From Terriglobia bacterium (GTDB lineage Bacteria > Acidobacteriota > Terriglobia > Bryobacterales > Bryobacteraceae): DNA of 51,987 nt. Under the pieces are notes generated by a model, which saw only the letters and a program-made list of their open reading frames with translations, was not told the origin of the DNA and ran no database searches. A program made the position numbers and the translations under genes. Shown one piece after another: positions 39,546-50,476 of the stretch. How positions within the stretch are numbered: the stretch's first letter is position 1; each line of letters begins with the position of its first letter. The stretch lies in contig JANYDS010000055.1 in the NCBI GenBank assembly GCA_025363475.1, positions 1-51,987 of the forward strand. Direction: 5' to 3'.

Positions 39546-42500
39546 TTGTTTTCTGAAAATCGGGGTTCCCGTTTGACTGAGCTTGTCGCAAAGTCGGTTC
39601 CAGCGCGGCGGCGTTATGGAGCCGCTCTTCTGGTGGTGCTGGCGCTGCTGCTGGTTCGCGTGGCCTTTGCTCCCCAGCTTGGGTCGCGCACTCCGCTACC
39701 GCTGCTGATTCTTCTGGTGCTGGCAGCGTCACGCTGGGGTGGGATGGTGGTGGGGCTGGTGGCAACGGCGGTTTGCACCATTGTCCTCGGCTATTTTGTA
39801 TCATCGGCTCTGATTGACGTCGTGATATTCAGCCTCACGGGTCTTGCCGTGTGCCGGATGGCGGGACAGCTTCGCGATGCCCTCAACCTTGCAGAAAGCG
39901 GCGAGCGTCGTTATAAAGCAATCTCAGAGAGCCTGCCCCACCTGATCTGGGTGTCAACGGCCGATGGCGGCACGCACCAGGCCAACGCGCGTTTTGCCGA
40001 ATACACCGGAATTGATTCCCTGCCCGCGGTGAGTGCCGACTGGCGCGACCTTGTGCATCCGGACGATGCTTCCCTCCTCGAAAAAGCCTGGAGAGACGCG
40101 GTAGCTTCTGGCTCCGGTTTCCGGGCAGAATTCCGCCTGCGCCGACATGACGGTATATGGCGCTGGTTTGATTCCTGCGGTGTGCCGCTGAAAGATGAGT
40201 GCGGGACTGTCACCGGCTGGGTTGGTTCCAATACCGATTTTCAGGACGCTATTGAACTGCGCGAAGCACTGCGGTCCGAGAGCGCGCGGTTTCGGAAAAT
40301 TGTTGAAACCGTTCCGGGGGCTGTTGGTTTACTCCTCCCCAATCCCGGAGGTGGTGCGAAGGTTTCTTACGCTAGTCCGCGGGCTCGCGAAGTGTTTGGT
40401 TTTAGCCCTGAAGAGCTGCAGGCCAGTAGCAGCCTTATCATCGACCGGATTCACCCGGCCGATAGAGGTTCGATCCGGGCGTTCCTCCAGTCCTGTGGTG
40501 CGCTCACGATTTGGATGGGGGACTTTCGTTACGAACATCCGGCTACCGGTGATCGCTGGCTGGAATGCCGCATGACTTCGGAACGGACGACAACGGGAGA
40601 GATTTGCTATTACGCTGTTGTGACTGATGTTACGGCGCTCAAACAGGCTGAACTGGGCGCTCTTGAATGGCAGCGCGCGTTTGAAATGGCTGATCTGGCG
40701 ATCTCGCTCCATGATCCGGTGAACAACACGCTGCGTGCGGTTAATGCGGCCTATGCGCGCCAGCGGGGGTACACACCCGATGAACTTCGCGGTCTCCCGG
40801 TGGCTGTAGTCGCGCCGCCGGCAGAAGCCGCCAAATTGCCCGGTTACTTTGCAGCGGCAGATCAGCAGAACAATCATTTTGTTTATGAATCGCTCAGCCT
40901 CCGGAAAGATGGAAGCGTCTTTCCTGTTCAGGGTGATGTCACTTCAATCCGCGATGAAGCCGGCAAGGTTGTGTCACGCGTTGCCCTGATTCAGGATCTG
41001 ACGGAACGCAAGCGCATCGAATCGGAACTCCAGCGGAGTCAATCGCTGTACCGCGCAATTGCGGCAAACATTCCAGGCACCGCTGTTTATGTCTTCGATC
41101 ATGACCTGCGCATTCTGGCCGCCGAAGGGGATCTGGACCCGCCCGCCAAAATCCGGCCCCACGAAACCGAAGGTCGGCTGTTGACGGAATGCCTGACCGG
41201 CGAAATGCTCGAGGGCGAGATGGCACGCTGCCGCAGGGCGCTTGCCGGCGAACCGGGAACCACTGAAATTCCGTTCGATGAACGTATTATCGTCAATCAC
41301 TGGGTGCCGCTGAAGGATGCCGGAGGGAACGTTGTTGCCGGGCTTCGACTGGTGACTGATGTAACGGTACAACGTCTGGCGACGGCGGCACTGCGACAGG
41401 CTGAGAATGAACTCATGGAAGCCCAGCGAATCGCCCGGATCGGGAGCTGGCATTTTGATGCGCGCACCGCGACCGTCACCGGTTCACGCGAGTTCTTCCG
41501 CATCCACAACTGGGATCCGAACCTGCCCATGCCGAATTATGCGGAGCGAACCGGAATGTTTCACCCGGACACCTGGGCGCCGCTTCAGGCCGCAACACAG
41601 GCCTCGCTGGAGACGGGCGCTGCATATGAGATTGACGCTGAGATCACGCCCCGCGACGGTTTCAAGCGCTGGGTTACGATTCGCGCTGAAGCCGTGCGCG
41701 ACGACGCGGGCACCATCACGGGTCTGCGTGGCACGCGCCAGGACATCACTGAAAGGAAGGCGGCGGAAGCTGCGCTTCGCGACAGCGAAGAACAATTCCG
41801 CACACTCGCCAATGCGATTCCGCAGCTCTGCTGGGTTGCTGAAGCCGAGGGTGTTGTTTCGTGGTACAACCGCCGTTGTTATGAATATGCGGGCCCTCAT
41901 TTCGACCAGGCCGCCGGGCAGGGCTGGCAATCCGTTCACCATCCGGATCACCTCAAAGACGTTCTTAACCAGTGCCGTGCCTCGCTGGCGGAGGGCAGGC
42001 TTCTGGATATTGTTTCGCCGCTCAGGCGGGCTGATGGTGCCTATCGCCATTTCCTGATCCGCGTGGTGCCGGTTCTCAATTCCGGCGGCGACGTGGTGCG
42101 CTGGTTTGGAACGGCGACGGATATCAGTGAACAGCGCGAAACAATGGACACGCTGCAGCGGATTTCCGAGCAGCGGCGCCTGGCCCTTGAAGCGGCTGAC
42201 CTGGGTGCCTGGAACCTTCATCTCTCAGATGGAGAAATGGAATGGGACGAGCGCTGCCAGGCTCTGTTTGGCGTTGCCGGAGTGGGCCGGAGTGTTTACT
42301 TGGAATGCCTCAAACGGATTGTTCCGGAAGACCGCGAAACTATGGATCGGGCGGTCGAAGCTGCATTGGCAGGGGTTAACAGCGGCGTTTATAACCACGA
42401 ATACCGGGTGACCTGGCCGGATGGGTCCATTCACTGGATTTCGGCTCACGGGCGTGTGCATTTTGAGGGCGAGGGAGCGGACCGGCGGGCTGTTCGGTTC

Positions 42501-43697
42501 CTCGGGGTAATTGGCGATATTACTGAAAGGCGCGAGACGGAACAGGCGCTCCGCGAAGCCAGGCAGGAGCTGATGAATGCCCAGCATATCGCGCGTGTCG
42601 GCAACTGGTACTGGGATTTGAAAACCAATCAATTCCGTGCCTCGCCGGAGCTTTATAATATCTGCGGCTGGGACGTTGCCAATCCTCTTCCTCCCTTGAG
42701 CCAAATGCAGAGCGCGCATTCGCCGGAAAGCTGGGCTCGCGCGGCCGCTGCAGGGCAACGAATTGTTGAAACAGGCGAGCCCTGCGAACTGGAGTTCGAA
42801 GTCTTTCGTGACGACGGCACGCGCGTTTGGATTTCCGTGAGGGCAGAGGCGGTTCTGGCTCCCGATGGTTCCGTGATCGCCGTGCGGGGCACCCAGCAGG
42901 ACATTACCGAACGCAGGCGTGCCGAGCAAAAAATACATGATCTGAACACCAGCCTCGAACTGCGCGTTAACGAACGCACCACCGAACTGGAAGCGGCAAA
43001 CCGCGAACTTGAGGCTTTTGCGTATTCCGTCTCTCATGACCTGAGAGCGCCGCTGCGCGGAATTGACGGCTGGAGTCTCGCGTTGCAGGAAGATTACGGC
43101 GCACTTCTCGACCAGACGGGCTTGAAATATCTCGCCCGCGTCCGCAATGAAGCGCAGCGGATGGCCGCGCTGATCGATGATCTTTTGCAGCTTTCCAGAG
43201 TGACCCGGAGCGGGATGCACCACGCTCACGTGGATGTTTCAGCCCTTGCACGAGAGATTGCGGAGCGCCTTGATGAGGCGCATCCTGATCGCCAGCTCAA
43301 CTTCGTAATTGCACCAAACCTCACTGCCTATGGCGATGCCCGCCTGATCGAAGTGGCACTCACTAACCTTCTTGACAACGCTGTAAAGTTCACAGGCCAT
43401 GAGCCTGTTGGACGAATTGAGCTCGGTAGTACCGAACGTGAGGGAGAGAAAGTTTTCTTCGTCCGTGATAACGGAGTCGGGTTCGAAATGGCCCATGCCT
43501 CCAGCCTGTTTAGTGCCTTTCAGCGGCTGCACAAAACTTCGGACTTTCCCGGCACGGGTATCGGCCTGGCAACGGTTCAGCGCATCGTGCGCAGACACGG
43601 GGGCGACATCTCAGCCGATGCTTCGCCAGGCCAGGGCGCGACATTTTATTTGACCTTCGGAGTTCCTGTTATCCTGGGAGTTCCTGTTAATGGATAA
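39546..43697 (+). CDS. Membrane multi-PAS sensor histidine kinase
   Basis: A 1383-residue kinase starting at TTG. Residues about 24-103 form a DUF4118-like membrane region. Eight PAS-like units follow; their starts read ESLPHLIWVS, ETVPGAVGLL, EMADLAISLH, ANIPGTAVYV, ARIGSWHFDA, NAIPQLCWVA, EAADLGAWNL and ARVGNWYWDL, mostly with PAC ends such as DITERK. The HisKA box is AFAYSVSHDLRAPLRGIDGW, of the phytochrome type, and the HATPase domain has the N box (NLLDNAVKF) and GTGIGLATVQRI. It is probably a redox or ligand sensor. Its stop overlaps the next gene by 8 nt. Confidence 0.93.
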   Translation: MFSENRGSRLTELVAKSVPARRRYGAALLVVLALLLVRVAFAPQLGSRTPLPLLILLVLAASRWGGMVVGLVATAVCTIVLGYFVSSALIDVVIFSLTGLAVCRMAGQLRDALNLAESGERRYKAISESLPHLIWVSTADGGTHQANARFAEYTGIDSLPAVSADWRDLVHPDDASLLEKAWRDAVASGSGFRAEFRLRRHDGIWRWFDSCGVPLKDECGTVTGWVGSNTDFQDAIELREALRSESARFRKIVETVPGAVGLLLPNPGGGAKVSYASPRAREVFGFSPEELQASSSLIIDRIHPADRGSIRAFLQSCGALTIWMGDFRYEHPATGDRWLECRMTSERTTTGEICYYAVVTDVTALKQAELGALEWQRAFEMADLAISLHDPVNNTLRAVNAAYARQRGYTPDELRGLPVAVVAPPAEAAKLPGYFAAADQQNNHFVYESLSLRKDGSVFPVQGDVTSIRDEAGKVVSRVALIQDLTERKRIESELQRSQSLYRAIAANIPGTAVYVFDHDLRILAAEGDLDPPAKIRPHETEGRLLTECLTGEMLEGEMARCRRALAGEPGTTEIPFDERIIVNHWVPLKDAGGNVVAGLRLVTDVTVQRLATAALRQAENELMEAQRIARIGSWHFDARTATVTGSREFFRIHNWDPNLPMPNYAERTGMFHPDTWAPLQAATQASLETGAAYEIDAEITPRDGFKRWVTIRAEAVRDDAGTITGLRGTRQDITERKAAEAALRDSEEQFRTLANAIPQLCWVAEAEGVVSWYNRRCYEYAGPHFDQAAGQGWQSVHHPDHLKDVLNQCRASLAEGRLLDIVSPLRRADGAYRHFLIRVVPVLNSGGDVVRWFGTATDISEQRETMDTLQRISEQRRLALEAADLGAWNLHLSDGEMEWDERCQALFGVAGVGRSVYLECLKRIVPEDRETMDRAVEAALAGVNSGVYNHEYRVTWPDGSIHWISAHGRVHFEGEGADRRAVRFLGVIGDITERRETEQALREARQELMNAQHIARVGNWYWDLKTNQFRASPELYNICGWDVANPLPPLSQMQSAHSPESWARAAAAGQRIVETGEPCELEFEVFRDDGTRVWISVRAEAVLAPDGSVIAVRGTQQDITERRRAEQKIHDLNTSLELRVNERTTELEAANRELEAFAYSVSHDLRAPLRGIDGWSLALQEDYGALLDQTGLKYLARVRNEAQRMAALIDDLLQLSRVTRSGMHHAHVDVSALAREIAERLDEAHPDRQLNFVIAPNLTAYGDARLIEVALTNLLDNAVKFTGHEPVGRIELGSTEREGEKVFFVRDNGVGFEMAHASSLFSAFQRLHKTSDFPGTGIGLATVQRIVRRHGGDISADASPGQGATFYLTFGVPVILGVPVNG

Positions 43698-44145
43698 GCG
43701 TCCCATCCTCCTCATTGAAGACAACGAGAGCGATATCGAACTGACGCGACGAGCTTTCCGCAAGATCAACATCGTCAACCGACTGATTGTAGTTGAGGAC
43801 GGGCAGGACGCACTCGATTACCTGTGGGGAAATGCGATGCATCGGGGTCGCGACACGTCCGAACTTCCGGCCCTCATTCTGCTTGATCTCAAGTTGCCCG
43901 GAATTTCAGGTTTGGAAGTTCTCCGCCGTATTCGTGCGGACCCCCGCACAAGACGTATCGCTATCGTCATTCTTACTTCGTCGAAGGAAGAACAGGATCT
44001 CGCCGCAAGCTATGATCTGGGAGTGAACAGTTATATCCGCAAGCCTGTGGATTTTGAACAGTTCATTGCGGCCGCTGAGCACATTGGCCTCTACTGGCTG
44101 GTTCTGAATGAACCTCCGCCCGAAATCCGGCGGACGACGGGGTAA
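43690..44145 (+). CDS. Stand-alone receiver, Rcp1-like response regulator
   Basis: A 151-residue receiver with no output domain: ILLIEDNESDIELTRRAF with the acidic pocket, Asp66 as the phospho-acceptor in LILLDLKLPG, ILTSSKEEQDL, and IRKPVDFEQF. This type (Rcp1) is commonly found behind phytochrome-type kinases and passes phosphate to another protein. It overlaps the PAS kinase by 8 nt and lies 18 nt before a hybrid kinase, so it can form a relay with both. Confidence 0.93.
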   Translation: MDKRPILLIEDNESDIELTRRAFRKINIVNRLIVVEDGQDALDYLWGNAMHRGRDTSELPALILLDLKLPGISGLEVLRRIRADPRTRRIAIVILTSSKEEQDLAASYDLGVNSYIRKPVDFEQFIAAAEHIGLYWLVLNEPPPEIRRTTG

Positions 44146-44163
44146 AAGGGAACTTCGATTCAA

Positions 44164-46932
44164 GTGGAAAATTCAGATCAGACAGAACCGTCAATCAGGC
44201 TGCTTCGCATCCTTCAGATTGAAGATTCTGAGAGCGATGCGGCTCTGATCCTGCGCGTCCTGAGTCAGGCCGGTTATCAGGTTATTTCTGAACGCGTCGA
44301 AGACGCTGCATCCATGATGGCTGCTCTGACGGAGCGGCCATGGGATGCAATTATTTCGGACTATTTTGTTCCGGGTTTTGGTGCCGGCGACGCACTCGCT
44401 GTGCTCGGCGCTTCCGGGCAGGATGTTCCGCTCATCATCGTTTCCGGCACCATTGGCGAAGAAGTGGCAGTTGCCATGATGCGGTCTGGTGCCCGTGATT
44501 ACCTCATGAAAGACATGCTGAAACGGCTGCCTCCGGCTGTTGAACGGGAAGTCAGGGAGGCCCGCGTTCGCTCCGCCCGCCGGGAGACCGAACGTCAGCT
44601 TGAGGAAAGCCGTGAACGGCTGGAAACCATTGTTAACACTACGCAGCTGGGAACTTTTGATTATTACCCGGCTGCCGGAAAATTTGTATGGTCTGAACAC
44701 CTCAAAGCACAGTTTGGTCTGCCGCCCGATTCTGCTCTGACCTGGAAGAAGTTTGTCATTGGCCTGCATCCGGATGATCGCCAGGCCATTATCCGCACCT
44801 TTCGGGAAGCGCTCGCCGGTGAAAATAGTGGACGTTTTGCACTGGAACACCGACTGGCTTTACGGGAAGGCGAGCATGAGCGGTGGCTCTCGTCGTGGGG
44901 ACGGGTTCTGTTCGACGAAACGGGCAGGGCGGTCCGGCTTCTTGGCGCTGCGCGCGACATCAGCGAACAGAAGAATGCGGAAAAGGAACTGCGTTACCAG
45001 CTTTTGCTGACCGAACGCATTACCAGGCAAACCTCAGATGCAATTTTTGTGGTTGATTCCCAGGGTTTGGTGCGTTACGTCAACGCAGGGGCGGAACAGA
45101 CTTTTGGCTTTAGCTGCGGCGAACTCACCGGCCGCATCCTTCACGACGCCATTCATCATCATCATCCCGACGGAAGACCGTTCCCCCGCTCCGAATGTGC
45201 CATTGACCAGCCGGTTGACGAGCCACCGTCCCGCGAAACAGAGGACATTTTCTTTCGCAAAGATGGAAGTCAGATCACAGCCTCCACTTCAAGGGCATCC
45301 ATCGAACTCGAGGGCGGCGAAACGGGTCGCGTCATCACCATTCGGGATATAACAGAGCGCAAACGCGACGAACAGGCTTTGCGTGACAGCGACGCCCGTT
45401 TTCGCGCCCTGACTGAAGCCGGTATGGTCGGCATCATGATCGCCGACAGCAAGGAAATTTTCGAAGCCAACGATCATTTTATTTCCATGCTGGGTTATAC
45501 GCGTGAAGATTTTTTGGCGGGCCGCTTCAACTACCGCGATATCACTGCTCCCTCGTCCATCGAAATCAGCGACCGCGCCGTCGCACGCTGCATGCAGACC
45601 GGTTCCACAGGGACTTTTGAGAAAGAATATCTGCGCCGGGATGGAACCATTGTTCCGGCCATGATCGGCGGCGTGCGGATTAACCACCGCGGGCGACCCT
45701 GCATGTTCGGCTTCATTATCGACCTCAGTGAACGAAAGAGTCTCGAAGAACAGTTCCGGCAGGCCCAGAAACTCGATTCCGTGGGCCAGCTTGCCGGTGG
45801 TATTGCGCACGATTTCAATAACCTTTTGACCATCATCCTGGGCTACGCAGGCATGTTGGCCGCAGAGCTGGATGCGGAGAATCCGCTGCGGGACTCCGTC
45901 GACGAAATATCAAGAGCCGCTACCCGTGCCGCGGCGCTCACACGGCAGTTACTCACCTTCAGCAGGCAGCAACCGGACCAGCCGAGGGTTGTGCCCATCA
46001 ATGACGTGCTGGTTGAACTTCAGAAGATGCTGCGCCGCCTTATCGGCGAAAATATCGAGATCACTCTCGCCCTTGATCCGGATGCCGGCTTCGTTCGGAT
46101 TGACCCTGTGCAAATGGAGCAGGTAGTGGTCAACCTGGCCGTTAACGCCCGTGATGCCATGCCGTCCGGCGGCCTGATCTGCATTGAAGTTTTTCCACTC
46201 ATCGTGGAACAGGATTTTGCCGGCAGCCTTCATTCCCTGCCGCCCGGCAACTATGTACAACTGGTCGTCAGCGATACGGGGTTCGGTATGTCACCCGAAG
46301 TTCAAGCCAGAATTTTTGAACCGTTTTTTACAACCAAAGAACAAGGGAAGGGAACCGGGCTGGGCCTCTCTACCGTGTACGGAATTGTTAAACAGTGCGG
46401 CGGTTCCATCACGGTGCACAGCGCTCCCAATCTGGGCACTACCTTCCGTATGATTTTTCCTGCGGCACTAAGTGGCGCAGCCCGTGAAACCGCTGGCGTA
46501 ACCTCCGTTCCGGCCCAGGGCAGCGAGACTATACTCCTGGTGGAGGATGAACCCGGGGTCCGCCGCTACGTGCGCGAGATTCTGGCTCGTGGCGGCTACT
46601 CGGTGCTTGAAGCCGGCGACGCTGCCGAGGCCCTCGGTGTCGCACTCGAACATTCTGAGTCGCTGGATATTCTGCTCACGGATTTCATTCTGCCGGGCGA
46701 AACGGGCTACGAAATCGCGCGCCAGCTGCGAACTCTGATCCCCGGCCTTCCTGTGTTAATCATGTCCGGCTACAGCGAACGCATGGCGCACGGCACCGAT
46801 GACAGCGACAAGATTCACCGGATTCAGAAGCCCTTCAAACCAGCCGATCTCATGGCCCGCCTCCGTGCCATTCTTGAAGACGACCAACGATCTTCCTCAG
46901 TGATAGACAGCGGAATCGAACAAGGCCTTTAG
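44164..46932 (+). CDS. Hybrid histidine kinase: receiver-PAS3-HisKA-HATPase-receiver
   Basis: A 922-residue soluble protein starting at GTG. The N-terminal receiver has [16 protein letters not shown] and Asp66 in [10 protein letters not shown]. Three PAS-like domains follow ([28 protein letters not shown] and [14 protein letters not shown]). The HisKA box is [21 protein letters not shown], the HATPase G box is [17 protein letters not shown], and a second receiver at the end has [12 protein letters not shown] and [13 protein letters not shown]. With the two upstream genes it makes a multistep phosphorelay. Its 3' end overlaps the opposing peptidase gene by 36 nt. Confidence 0.93.
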   Translation: MENSDQTEPSIRLLRILQIEDSESDAALILRVLSQAGYQVISERVEDAASMMAALTERPWDAIISDYFVPGFGAGDALAVLGASGQDVPLIIVSGTIGEEVAVAMMRSGARDYLMKDMLKRLPPAVEREVREARVRSARRETERQLEESRERLETIVNTTQLGTFDYYPAAGKFVWSEHLKAQFGLPPDSALTWKKFVIGLHPDDRQAIIRTFREALAGENSGRFALEHRLALREGEHERWLSSWGRVLFDETGRAVRLLGAARDISEQKNAEKELRYQLLLTERITRQTSDAIFVVDSQGLVRYVNAGAEQTFGFSCGELTGRILHDAIHHHHPDGRPFPRSECAIDQPVDEPPSRETEDIFFRKDGSQITASTSRASIELEGGETGRVITIRDITERKRDEQALRDSDARFRALTEAGMVGIMIADSKEIFEANDHFISMLGYTREDFLAGRFNYRDITAPSSIEISDRAVARCMQTGSTGTFEKEYLRRDGTIVPAMIGGVRINHRGRPCMFGFIIDLSERKSLEEQFRQAQKLDSVGQLAGGIAHDFNNLLTIILGYAGMLAAELDAENPLRDSVDEISRAATRAAALTRQLLTFSRQQPDQPRVVPINDVLVELQKMLRRLIGENIEITLALDPDAGFVRIDPVQMEQVVVNLAVNARDAMPSGGLICIEVFPLIVEQDFAGSLHSLPPGNYVQLVVSDTGFGMSPEVQARIFEPFFTTKEQGKGTGLGLSTVYGIVKQCGGSITVHSAPNLGTTFRMIFPAALSGAARETAGVTSVPAQGSETILLVEDEPGVRRYVREILARGGYSVLEAGDAAEALGVALEHSESLDILLTDFILPGETGYEIARQLRTLIPGLPVLIMSGYSERMAHGTDDSDKIHRIQKPFKPADLMARLRAILEDDQRSSSVIDSGIEQGL

Positions 46933-48123
46933 ATCTTTACCGGAGGCAGCCTCCATTGCTTTTTCGAAGTCCCGCGAATCCACCAGCGCTCCCGCTCCGG
47001 CGGCTGTGTACTTTCCCACCCCGGCCCAGAAAGCTTTGTCGCCGAGTTCGGTCCGCAGGCGGTCCAGAAATAGCGCGCCCTTAACGTAGGGCAATTCACC
47101 CAGCGCCTCGTGCGCGGTTTTCCAGCCTTCCCAGTGAAGTGGCCGGTCTTTGCCCTCCGCGCGTATCGCGGTCATGCGATCCCGCAATCGCGTCATCCTG
47201 GCTTCGTAAGCCGGTCTGCCTGCATAAGCCGAAATATACGTATCAGCCATGAATTCCGCTACGCCTTCATTGAGCCAGAAGTCTGACCACGAACGGATAC
47301 CCACCGTGACGCCCCACCACTGGTGGGCCATCTCGTGGGCCATTAGATAGAGCGAGTCTGCATCCTCCATCCGGCTCAGGTATTCAGCCGACATCAGCGC
47401 CATGCCTGCGGCTTCCTGGCCTAGCCCCTCCTGCGGCAGGAATGCCTGCGCATAGGTTTTGTTGAGCGGGTCGATGGTGGCCAGACCGCGCATGTATTCC
47501 CACGCGTCGACGGTTCGCTGAAGGGCAATAATGTGATCGTCATCGCGGGCGTAGATGGTAAACCGGCCCTCAGTTGAGAGTTGTAACCGGGCCACGCCAA
47601 AACTGAAGAGGTAAGTCTGCACCGGGGCAATCTGTTCGAAAACAACACTCGGGCCGGAGCGGGGTAGTCTTCGTCCCGGGCCAGCGACATTCCAGCCCCC
47701 TTCAGCAGGCAGAACAACTTCGAGGCGCAGCGTCGCCCGTTGCCCTGCGGAGTTGTCGCAGACCATCCATGCTTCGCAATAGAACGCGGTGTCGAAGCCC
47801 TCTTCATCCGGAGCCCAGTGAAAGCCATCGGTCGGCAGCGCCATGTAGTCTACTTTCAGAATATGCCTGCCGCCTCCCTTTAATTGAAGGCTGACCTTGT
47901 CGCTGGTGGACGTGACCTCTCCATCCGCCAACTCGGCTTTCAGGATCTGCAGCCCAGCCTGCTTGTTGAGTTCCACACGCCCTGCGGCGTGGTCAAACGT
48001 AAGCTCCTCGTGTCCTCGCAACATGCGTTTCTCAAAGTCAGGAGTGAGTTTGATGTCGTAGTGCGTTTGCCCGAAGGCTACGGTGGCGGACAGGGCCGCG
48101 CAGGCAAGGATGAGAAGCTTCAC
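46897..48123 (-). CDS. Exported M1-type metallopeptidase, short form
   Basis: A 408-residue exported protein (signal about 1-18). The zinc motif is HEMAHQWWG (His263, Glu264, His267) with the third ligand Glu286 in WLNEGVAE, the gluzincin arrangement. The usual GAMEN substrate motif is not clear; the equivalent place reads GQEAAGMALM. It is shorter than typical M1 aminopeptidases (near 600-900 residues), lacking the C-terminal helical domain. It follows the TonB receptor gene by 22 nt, so it may process peptides imported by it. Confidence 0.87.
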   Translation of the reverse strand: MKLLILACAALSATVAFGQTHYDIKLTPDFEKRMLRGHEELTFDHAAGRVELNKQAGLQILKAELADGEVTSTSDKVSLQLKGGGRHILKVDYMALPTDGFHWAPDEEGFDTAFYCEAWMVCDNSAGQRATLRLEVVLPAEGGWNVAGPGRRLPRSGPSVVFEQIAPVQTYLFSFGVARLQLSTEGRFTIYARDDDHIIALQRTVDAWEYMRGLATIDPLNKTYAQAFLPQEGLGQEAAGMALMSAEYLSRMEDADSLYLMAHEMAHQWWGVTVGIRSWSDFWLNEGVAEFMADTYISAYAGRPAYEARMTRLRDRMTAIRAEGKDRPLHWEGWKTAHEALGELPYVKGALFLDRLRTELGDKAFWAGVGKYTAAGAGALVDSRDFEKAMEAASGKDLKALFDSAVYH

Positions 48124-48145
48124 CCTTGTATTTTTGCCTGGAGCC

Positions 48146-50428
48146 TCATTTACTTCGCAAGTGAAACGTCACTCCCGCGACTGCGGTGAACGGATAGCCT
48201 GTCGTCCCGTGTATTCTGGCCACCACAGGAGCGCCTGGCGTTATCCGCGATTCCAGATAATTCTGGGTCTCAAAATAGTCCCGGTTCGTTAAGTTGTCGA
48301 GGCTCAGATTCAAGTCAACACTGCGACGCAGTTGTTTCACCAGTCCCATGTCAAATACGGTCAGCCCGCTGGCAACAATTGACGGATCATCCCCACTGAG
48401 CCGGTAGTGATTGACTGCGCGCATCCGTAAGGACCCGCTCCAGCCGCGCCAGTTGGAAAGTGTCAGCCCTGCATTGGCCACAAAATGCGGAGAACTATCG
48501 ACATAAATCCGCTGCTCGCCACCCCGGAAAAACGCATTCGAAATCTTTGTCAGGCCTCCGTTCACAGAAACGTGATGATTCAGTTCTACCGAACCCTTCG
48601 TCTCAAATCCATAGGCCCGGCTCGGCCCTTTAAATTCAAACGTGCCGTCATCCGGGATATAAACGGTCTCGTTCGAATGATCAATCAGAAATGCGTCCGT
48701 ACTCACGGAAACACGACCGATGCTGGATGAAGTCCCCACCTGATAGAAGTCCGTATTGGCGAGTCGCGGACTCTCTGGCCTCTGAATCACACCCCTCGCG
48801 TCACTGCTGTTGATGCCCCGGCCGTAGTTAACGTGCAACGTCAGAGGTATCGCGTGTGTGGGTGTGTAGGCCAGACTGGCTTTCGGCTGCCAGCGACCCG
48901 CCGTCTGTGTGCCGCTTTGCACAGAGTCAATCTGATCACGCACATTCCAGCGGAACTCGTCGAACCGCAAGCCGCCGCCCACAATCACGTGGTAACCGAA
49001 GAAACTCAAATTTTCCTGCACGTAACCCGCGCCATTGGTCACTCTCGCGTTGGCCCGCGTTGCCACACCCAGCGGTACCCGGTCAGAGTTCCCGGAAAAA
49101 GCGAGTGGATAGAGGCCCACATTGATCTGGTTGTCGTGATAGTTAGCTCCGGCGGTGAGAACACCAGTAACGGTGCCCAGTTTCTGCTGGTGCGAATACT
49201 GCGTGTTCGCGCCTTCCTGCAGGCGGGAATCGTGCTGTTGAATTCCGTCGCCATTCAGGGGGTCGTTCAGGAAGAAAGTGAAGTTTGAATAGAGATCAAA
49301 CAGTGAACGCCCCAGGAAGGCGTCGGCCCGCAGCGTATCGCCAGCGGCGAACGTTTTCGTGTAGTTGGTCGAAAGCGTGCCCAGCTTGACTCTGCCGCCG
49401 TTGGAGGGGTCAATATAGCCGTAACGATCAAGCGTGCCATTCGCTACCAGATCGAGGGGGATCTGGCCTGAGGAATAGAAGTTATTCCGCCCAAATATAA
49501 ACCGGACGCCCCACTTCTGACTGGCCTTCAGCGTACGGGTGTAATTTGCATTCACATTGTCCCGGCGATACCGGCCAGCGTTGATAAACGGTCCATCTGT
49601 ATACGCGCCTTCATAGGCCACGTAGGCATCCACTCGCTGAACTTCGGGACTATATGCCAGGAATGTCCGCCCGGTATTGAAATTCCCACCCTGCAGGCGA
49701 ATTGTCATTTGATCCGGCAGGCTCTCCCGCTGGCGAATCTGCACTACGCCCAAGCCGCTGAAATCCCCATATTCTGCGCTGAAAGGTCCGTTGATTAGTT
49801 TTACTTCGCCAATCAACTCAGGGCTGAGCGCTTTCAACGAACCCAGGTAGCCCTGCCCGTGGCCCTGCGAACCCTGATTTTGCTGGACATCGTCGAGCAT
49901 CACTTTCAAGCCGCCGTTCACCCCACCGTGATCGAGATTGAAACCGAACCGCCGGATTTCGAGCGATTTTCCGCCGCCCTCATGCTGCCCGGCGTTGATG
50001 CCGGCATTGAGTTGCATCAGCATCTGGTCGTCGCGGGTAAACAGAGTTTTGCTGAAGACTTCGGAATTACGCAAATCGATTGAAGGTTCCAGCACACGGT
50101 CTGAAACTACGATTGCGTTATGCTGCTCAGCGATCTGTGTGAAATGCAGGTCAAGACTCTGCCCGGTGTACGCTTCCTCGACAGCCACGAACCCGTCACG
50201 TTCGGCCACCACAACAAATGAACCGGATCCTGGTACATTCAGCCGGTACAGGCCGTCTGTATCGGTCCAGGCTTCCGACACCATGGTCCCGCGAGCAGTC
50301 TTCAGGCGTACCGTTGCATCGTTCACAACACGACCCTGTGGATCGGTCACGTGTCCGGTAATTTCACCTTCCGCCCGCACGGTAGCCGCGCTCAGCAGGC
50401 AAGTCAGTAAAATAACCGTTGTTCTCAT
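48146..50428 (-). CDS. TonB-dependent receptor with carboxypeptidase-regulatory-like N-terminal domain
   Basis: A 760-residue outer-membrane protein: signal (about 1-19), a carboxypeptidase-regulatory-like beta domain (EITGHVTDPQGRVVNDATVRL), then the plug (LEIRRFGFNLDHGGVNGGLKVMLDD, INGPFSAEYGDFSGLGVVQI) and a barrel ending YPFTAVAGVTFHLRSK. Such receptors bring in ligands across the outer membrane with energy from TonB. The ligand is unknown, though the neighbouring peptidase gene suggests peptides. The ATG at 50428 begins the signal peptide. Confidence 0.9.
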   Translation of the reverse strand: MRTTVILLTCLLSAATVRAEGEITGHVTDPQGRVVNDATVRLKTARGTMVSEAWTDTDGLYRLNVPGSGSFVVVAERDGFVAVEEAYTGQSLDLHFTQIAEQHNAIVVSDRVLEPSIDLRNSEVFSKTLFTRDDQMLMQLNAGINAGQHEGGGKSLEIRRFGFNLDHGGVNGGLKVMLDDVQQNQGSQGHGQGYLGSLKALSPELIGEVKLINGPFSAEYGDFSGLGVVQIRQRESLPDQMTIRLQGGNFNTGRTFLAYSPEVQRVDAYVAYEGAYTDGPFINAGRYRRDNVNANYTRTLKASQKWGVRFIFGRNNFYSSGQIPLDLVANGTLDRYGYIDPSNGGRVKLGTLSTNYTKTFAAGDTLRADAFLGRSLFDLYSNFTFFLNDPLNGDGIQQHDSRLQEGANTQYSHQQKLGTVTGVLTAGANYHDNQINVGLYPLAFSGNSDRVPLGVATRANARVTNGAGYVQENLSFFGYHVIVGGGLRFDEFRWNVRDQIDSVQSGTQTAGRWQPKASLAYTPTHAIPLTLHVNYGRGINSSDARGVIQRPESPRLANTDFYQVGTSSSIGRVSVSTDAFLIDHSNETVYIPDDGTFEFKGPSRAYGFETKGSVELNHHVSVNGGLTKISNAFFRGGEQRIYVDSSPHFVANAGLTLSNWRGWSGSLRMRAVNHYRLSGDDPSIVASGLTVFDMGLVKQLRRSVDLNLSLDNLTNRDYFETQNYLESRITPGAPVVARIHGTTGYPFTAVAGVTFHLRSK

Positions 50429-50476
50429 TGGTTGGACAGTTCTCCCCAGTATTACGCTTGGTCCGGGAAATTGGAT

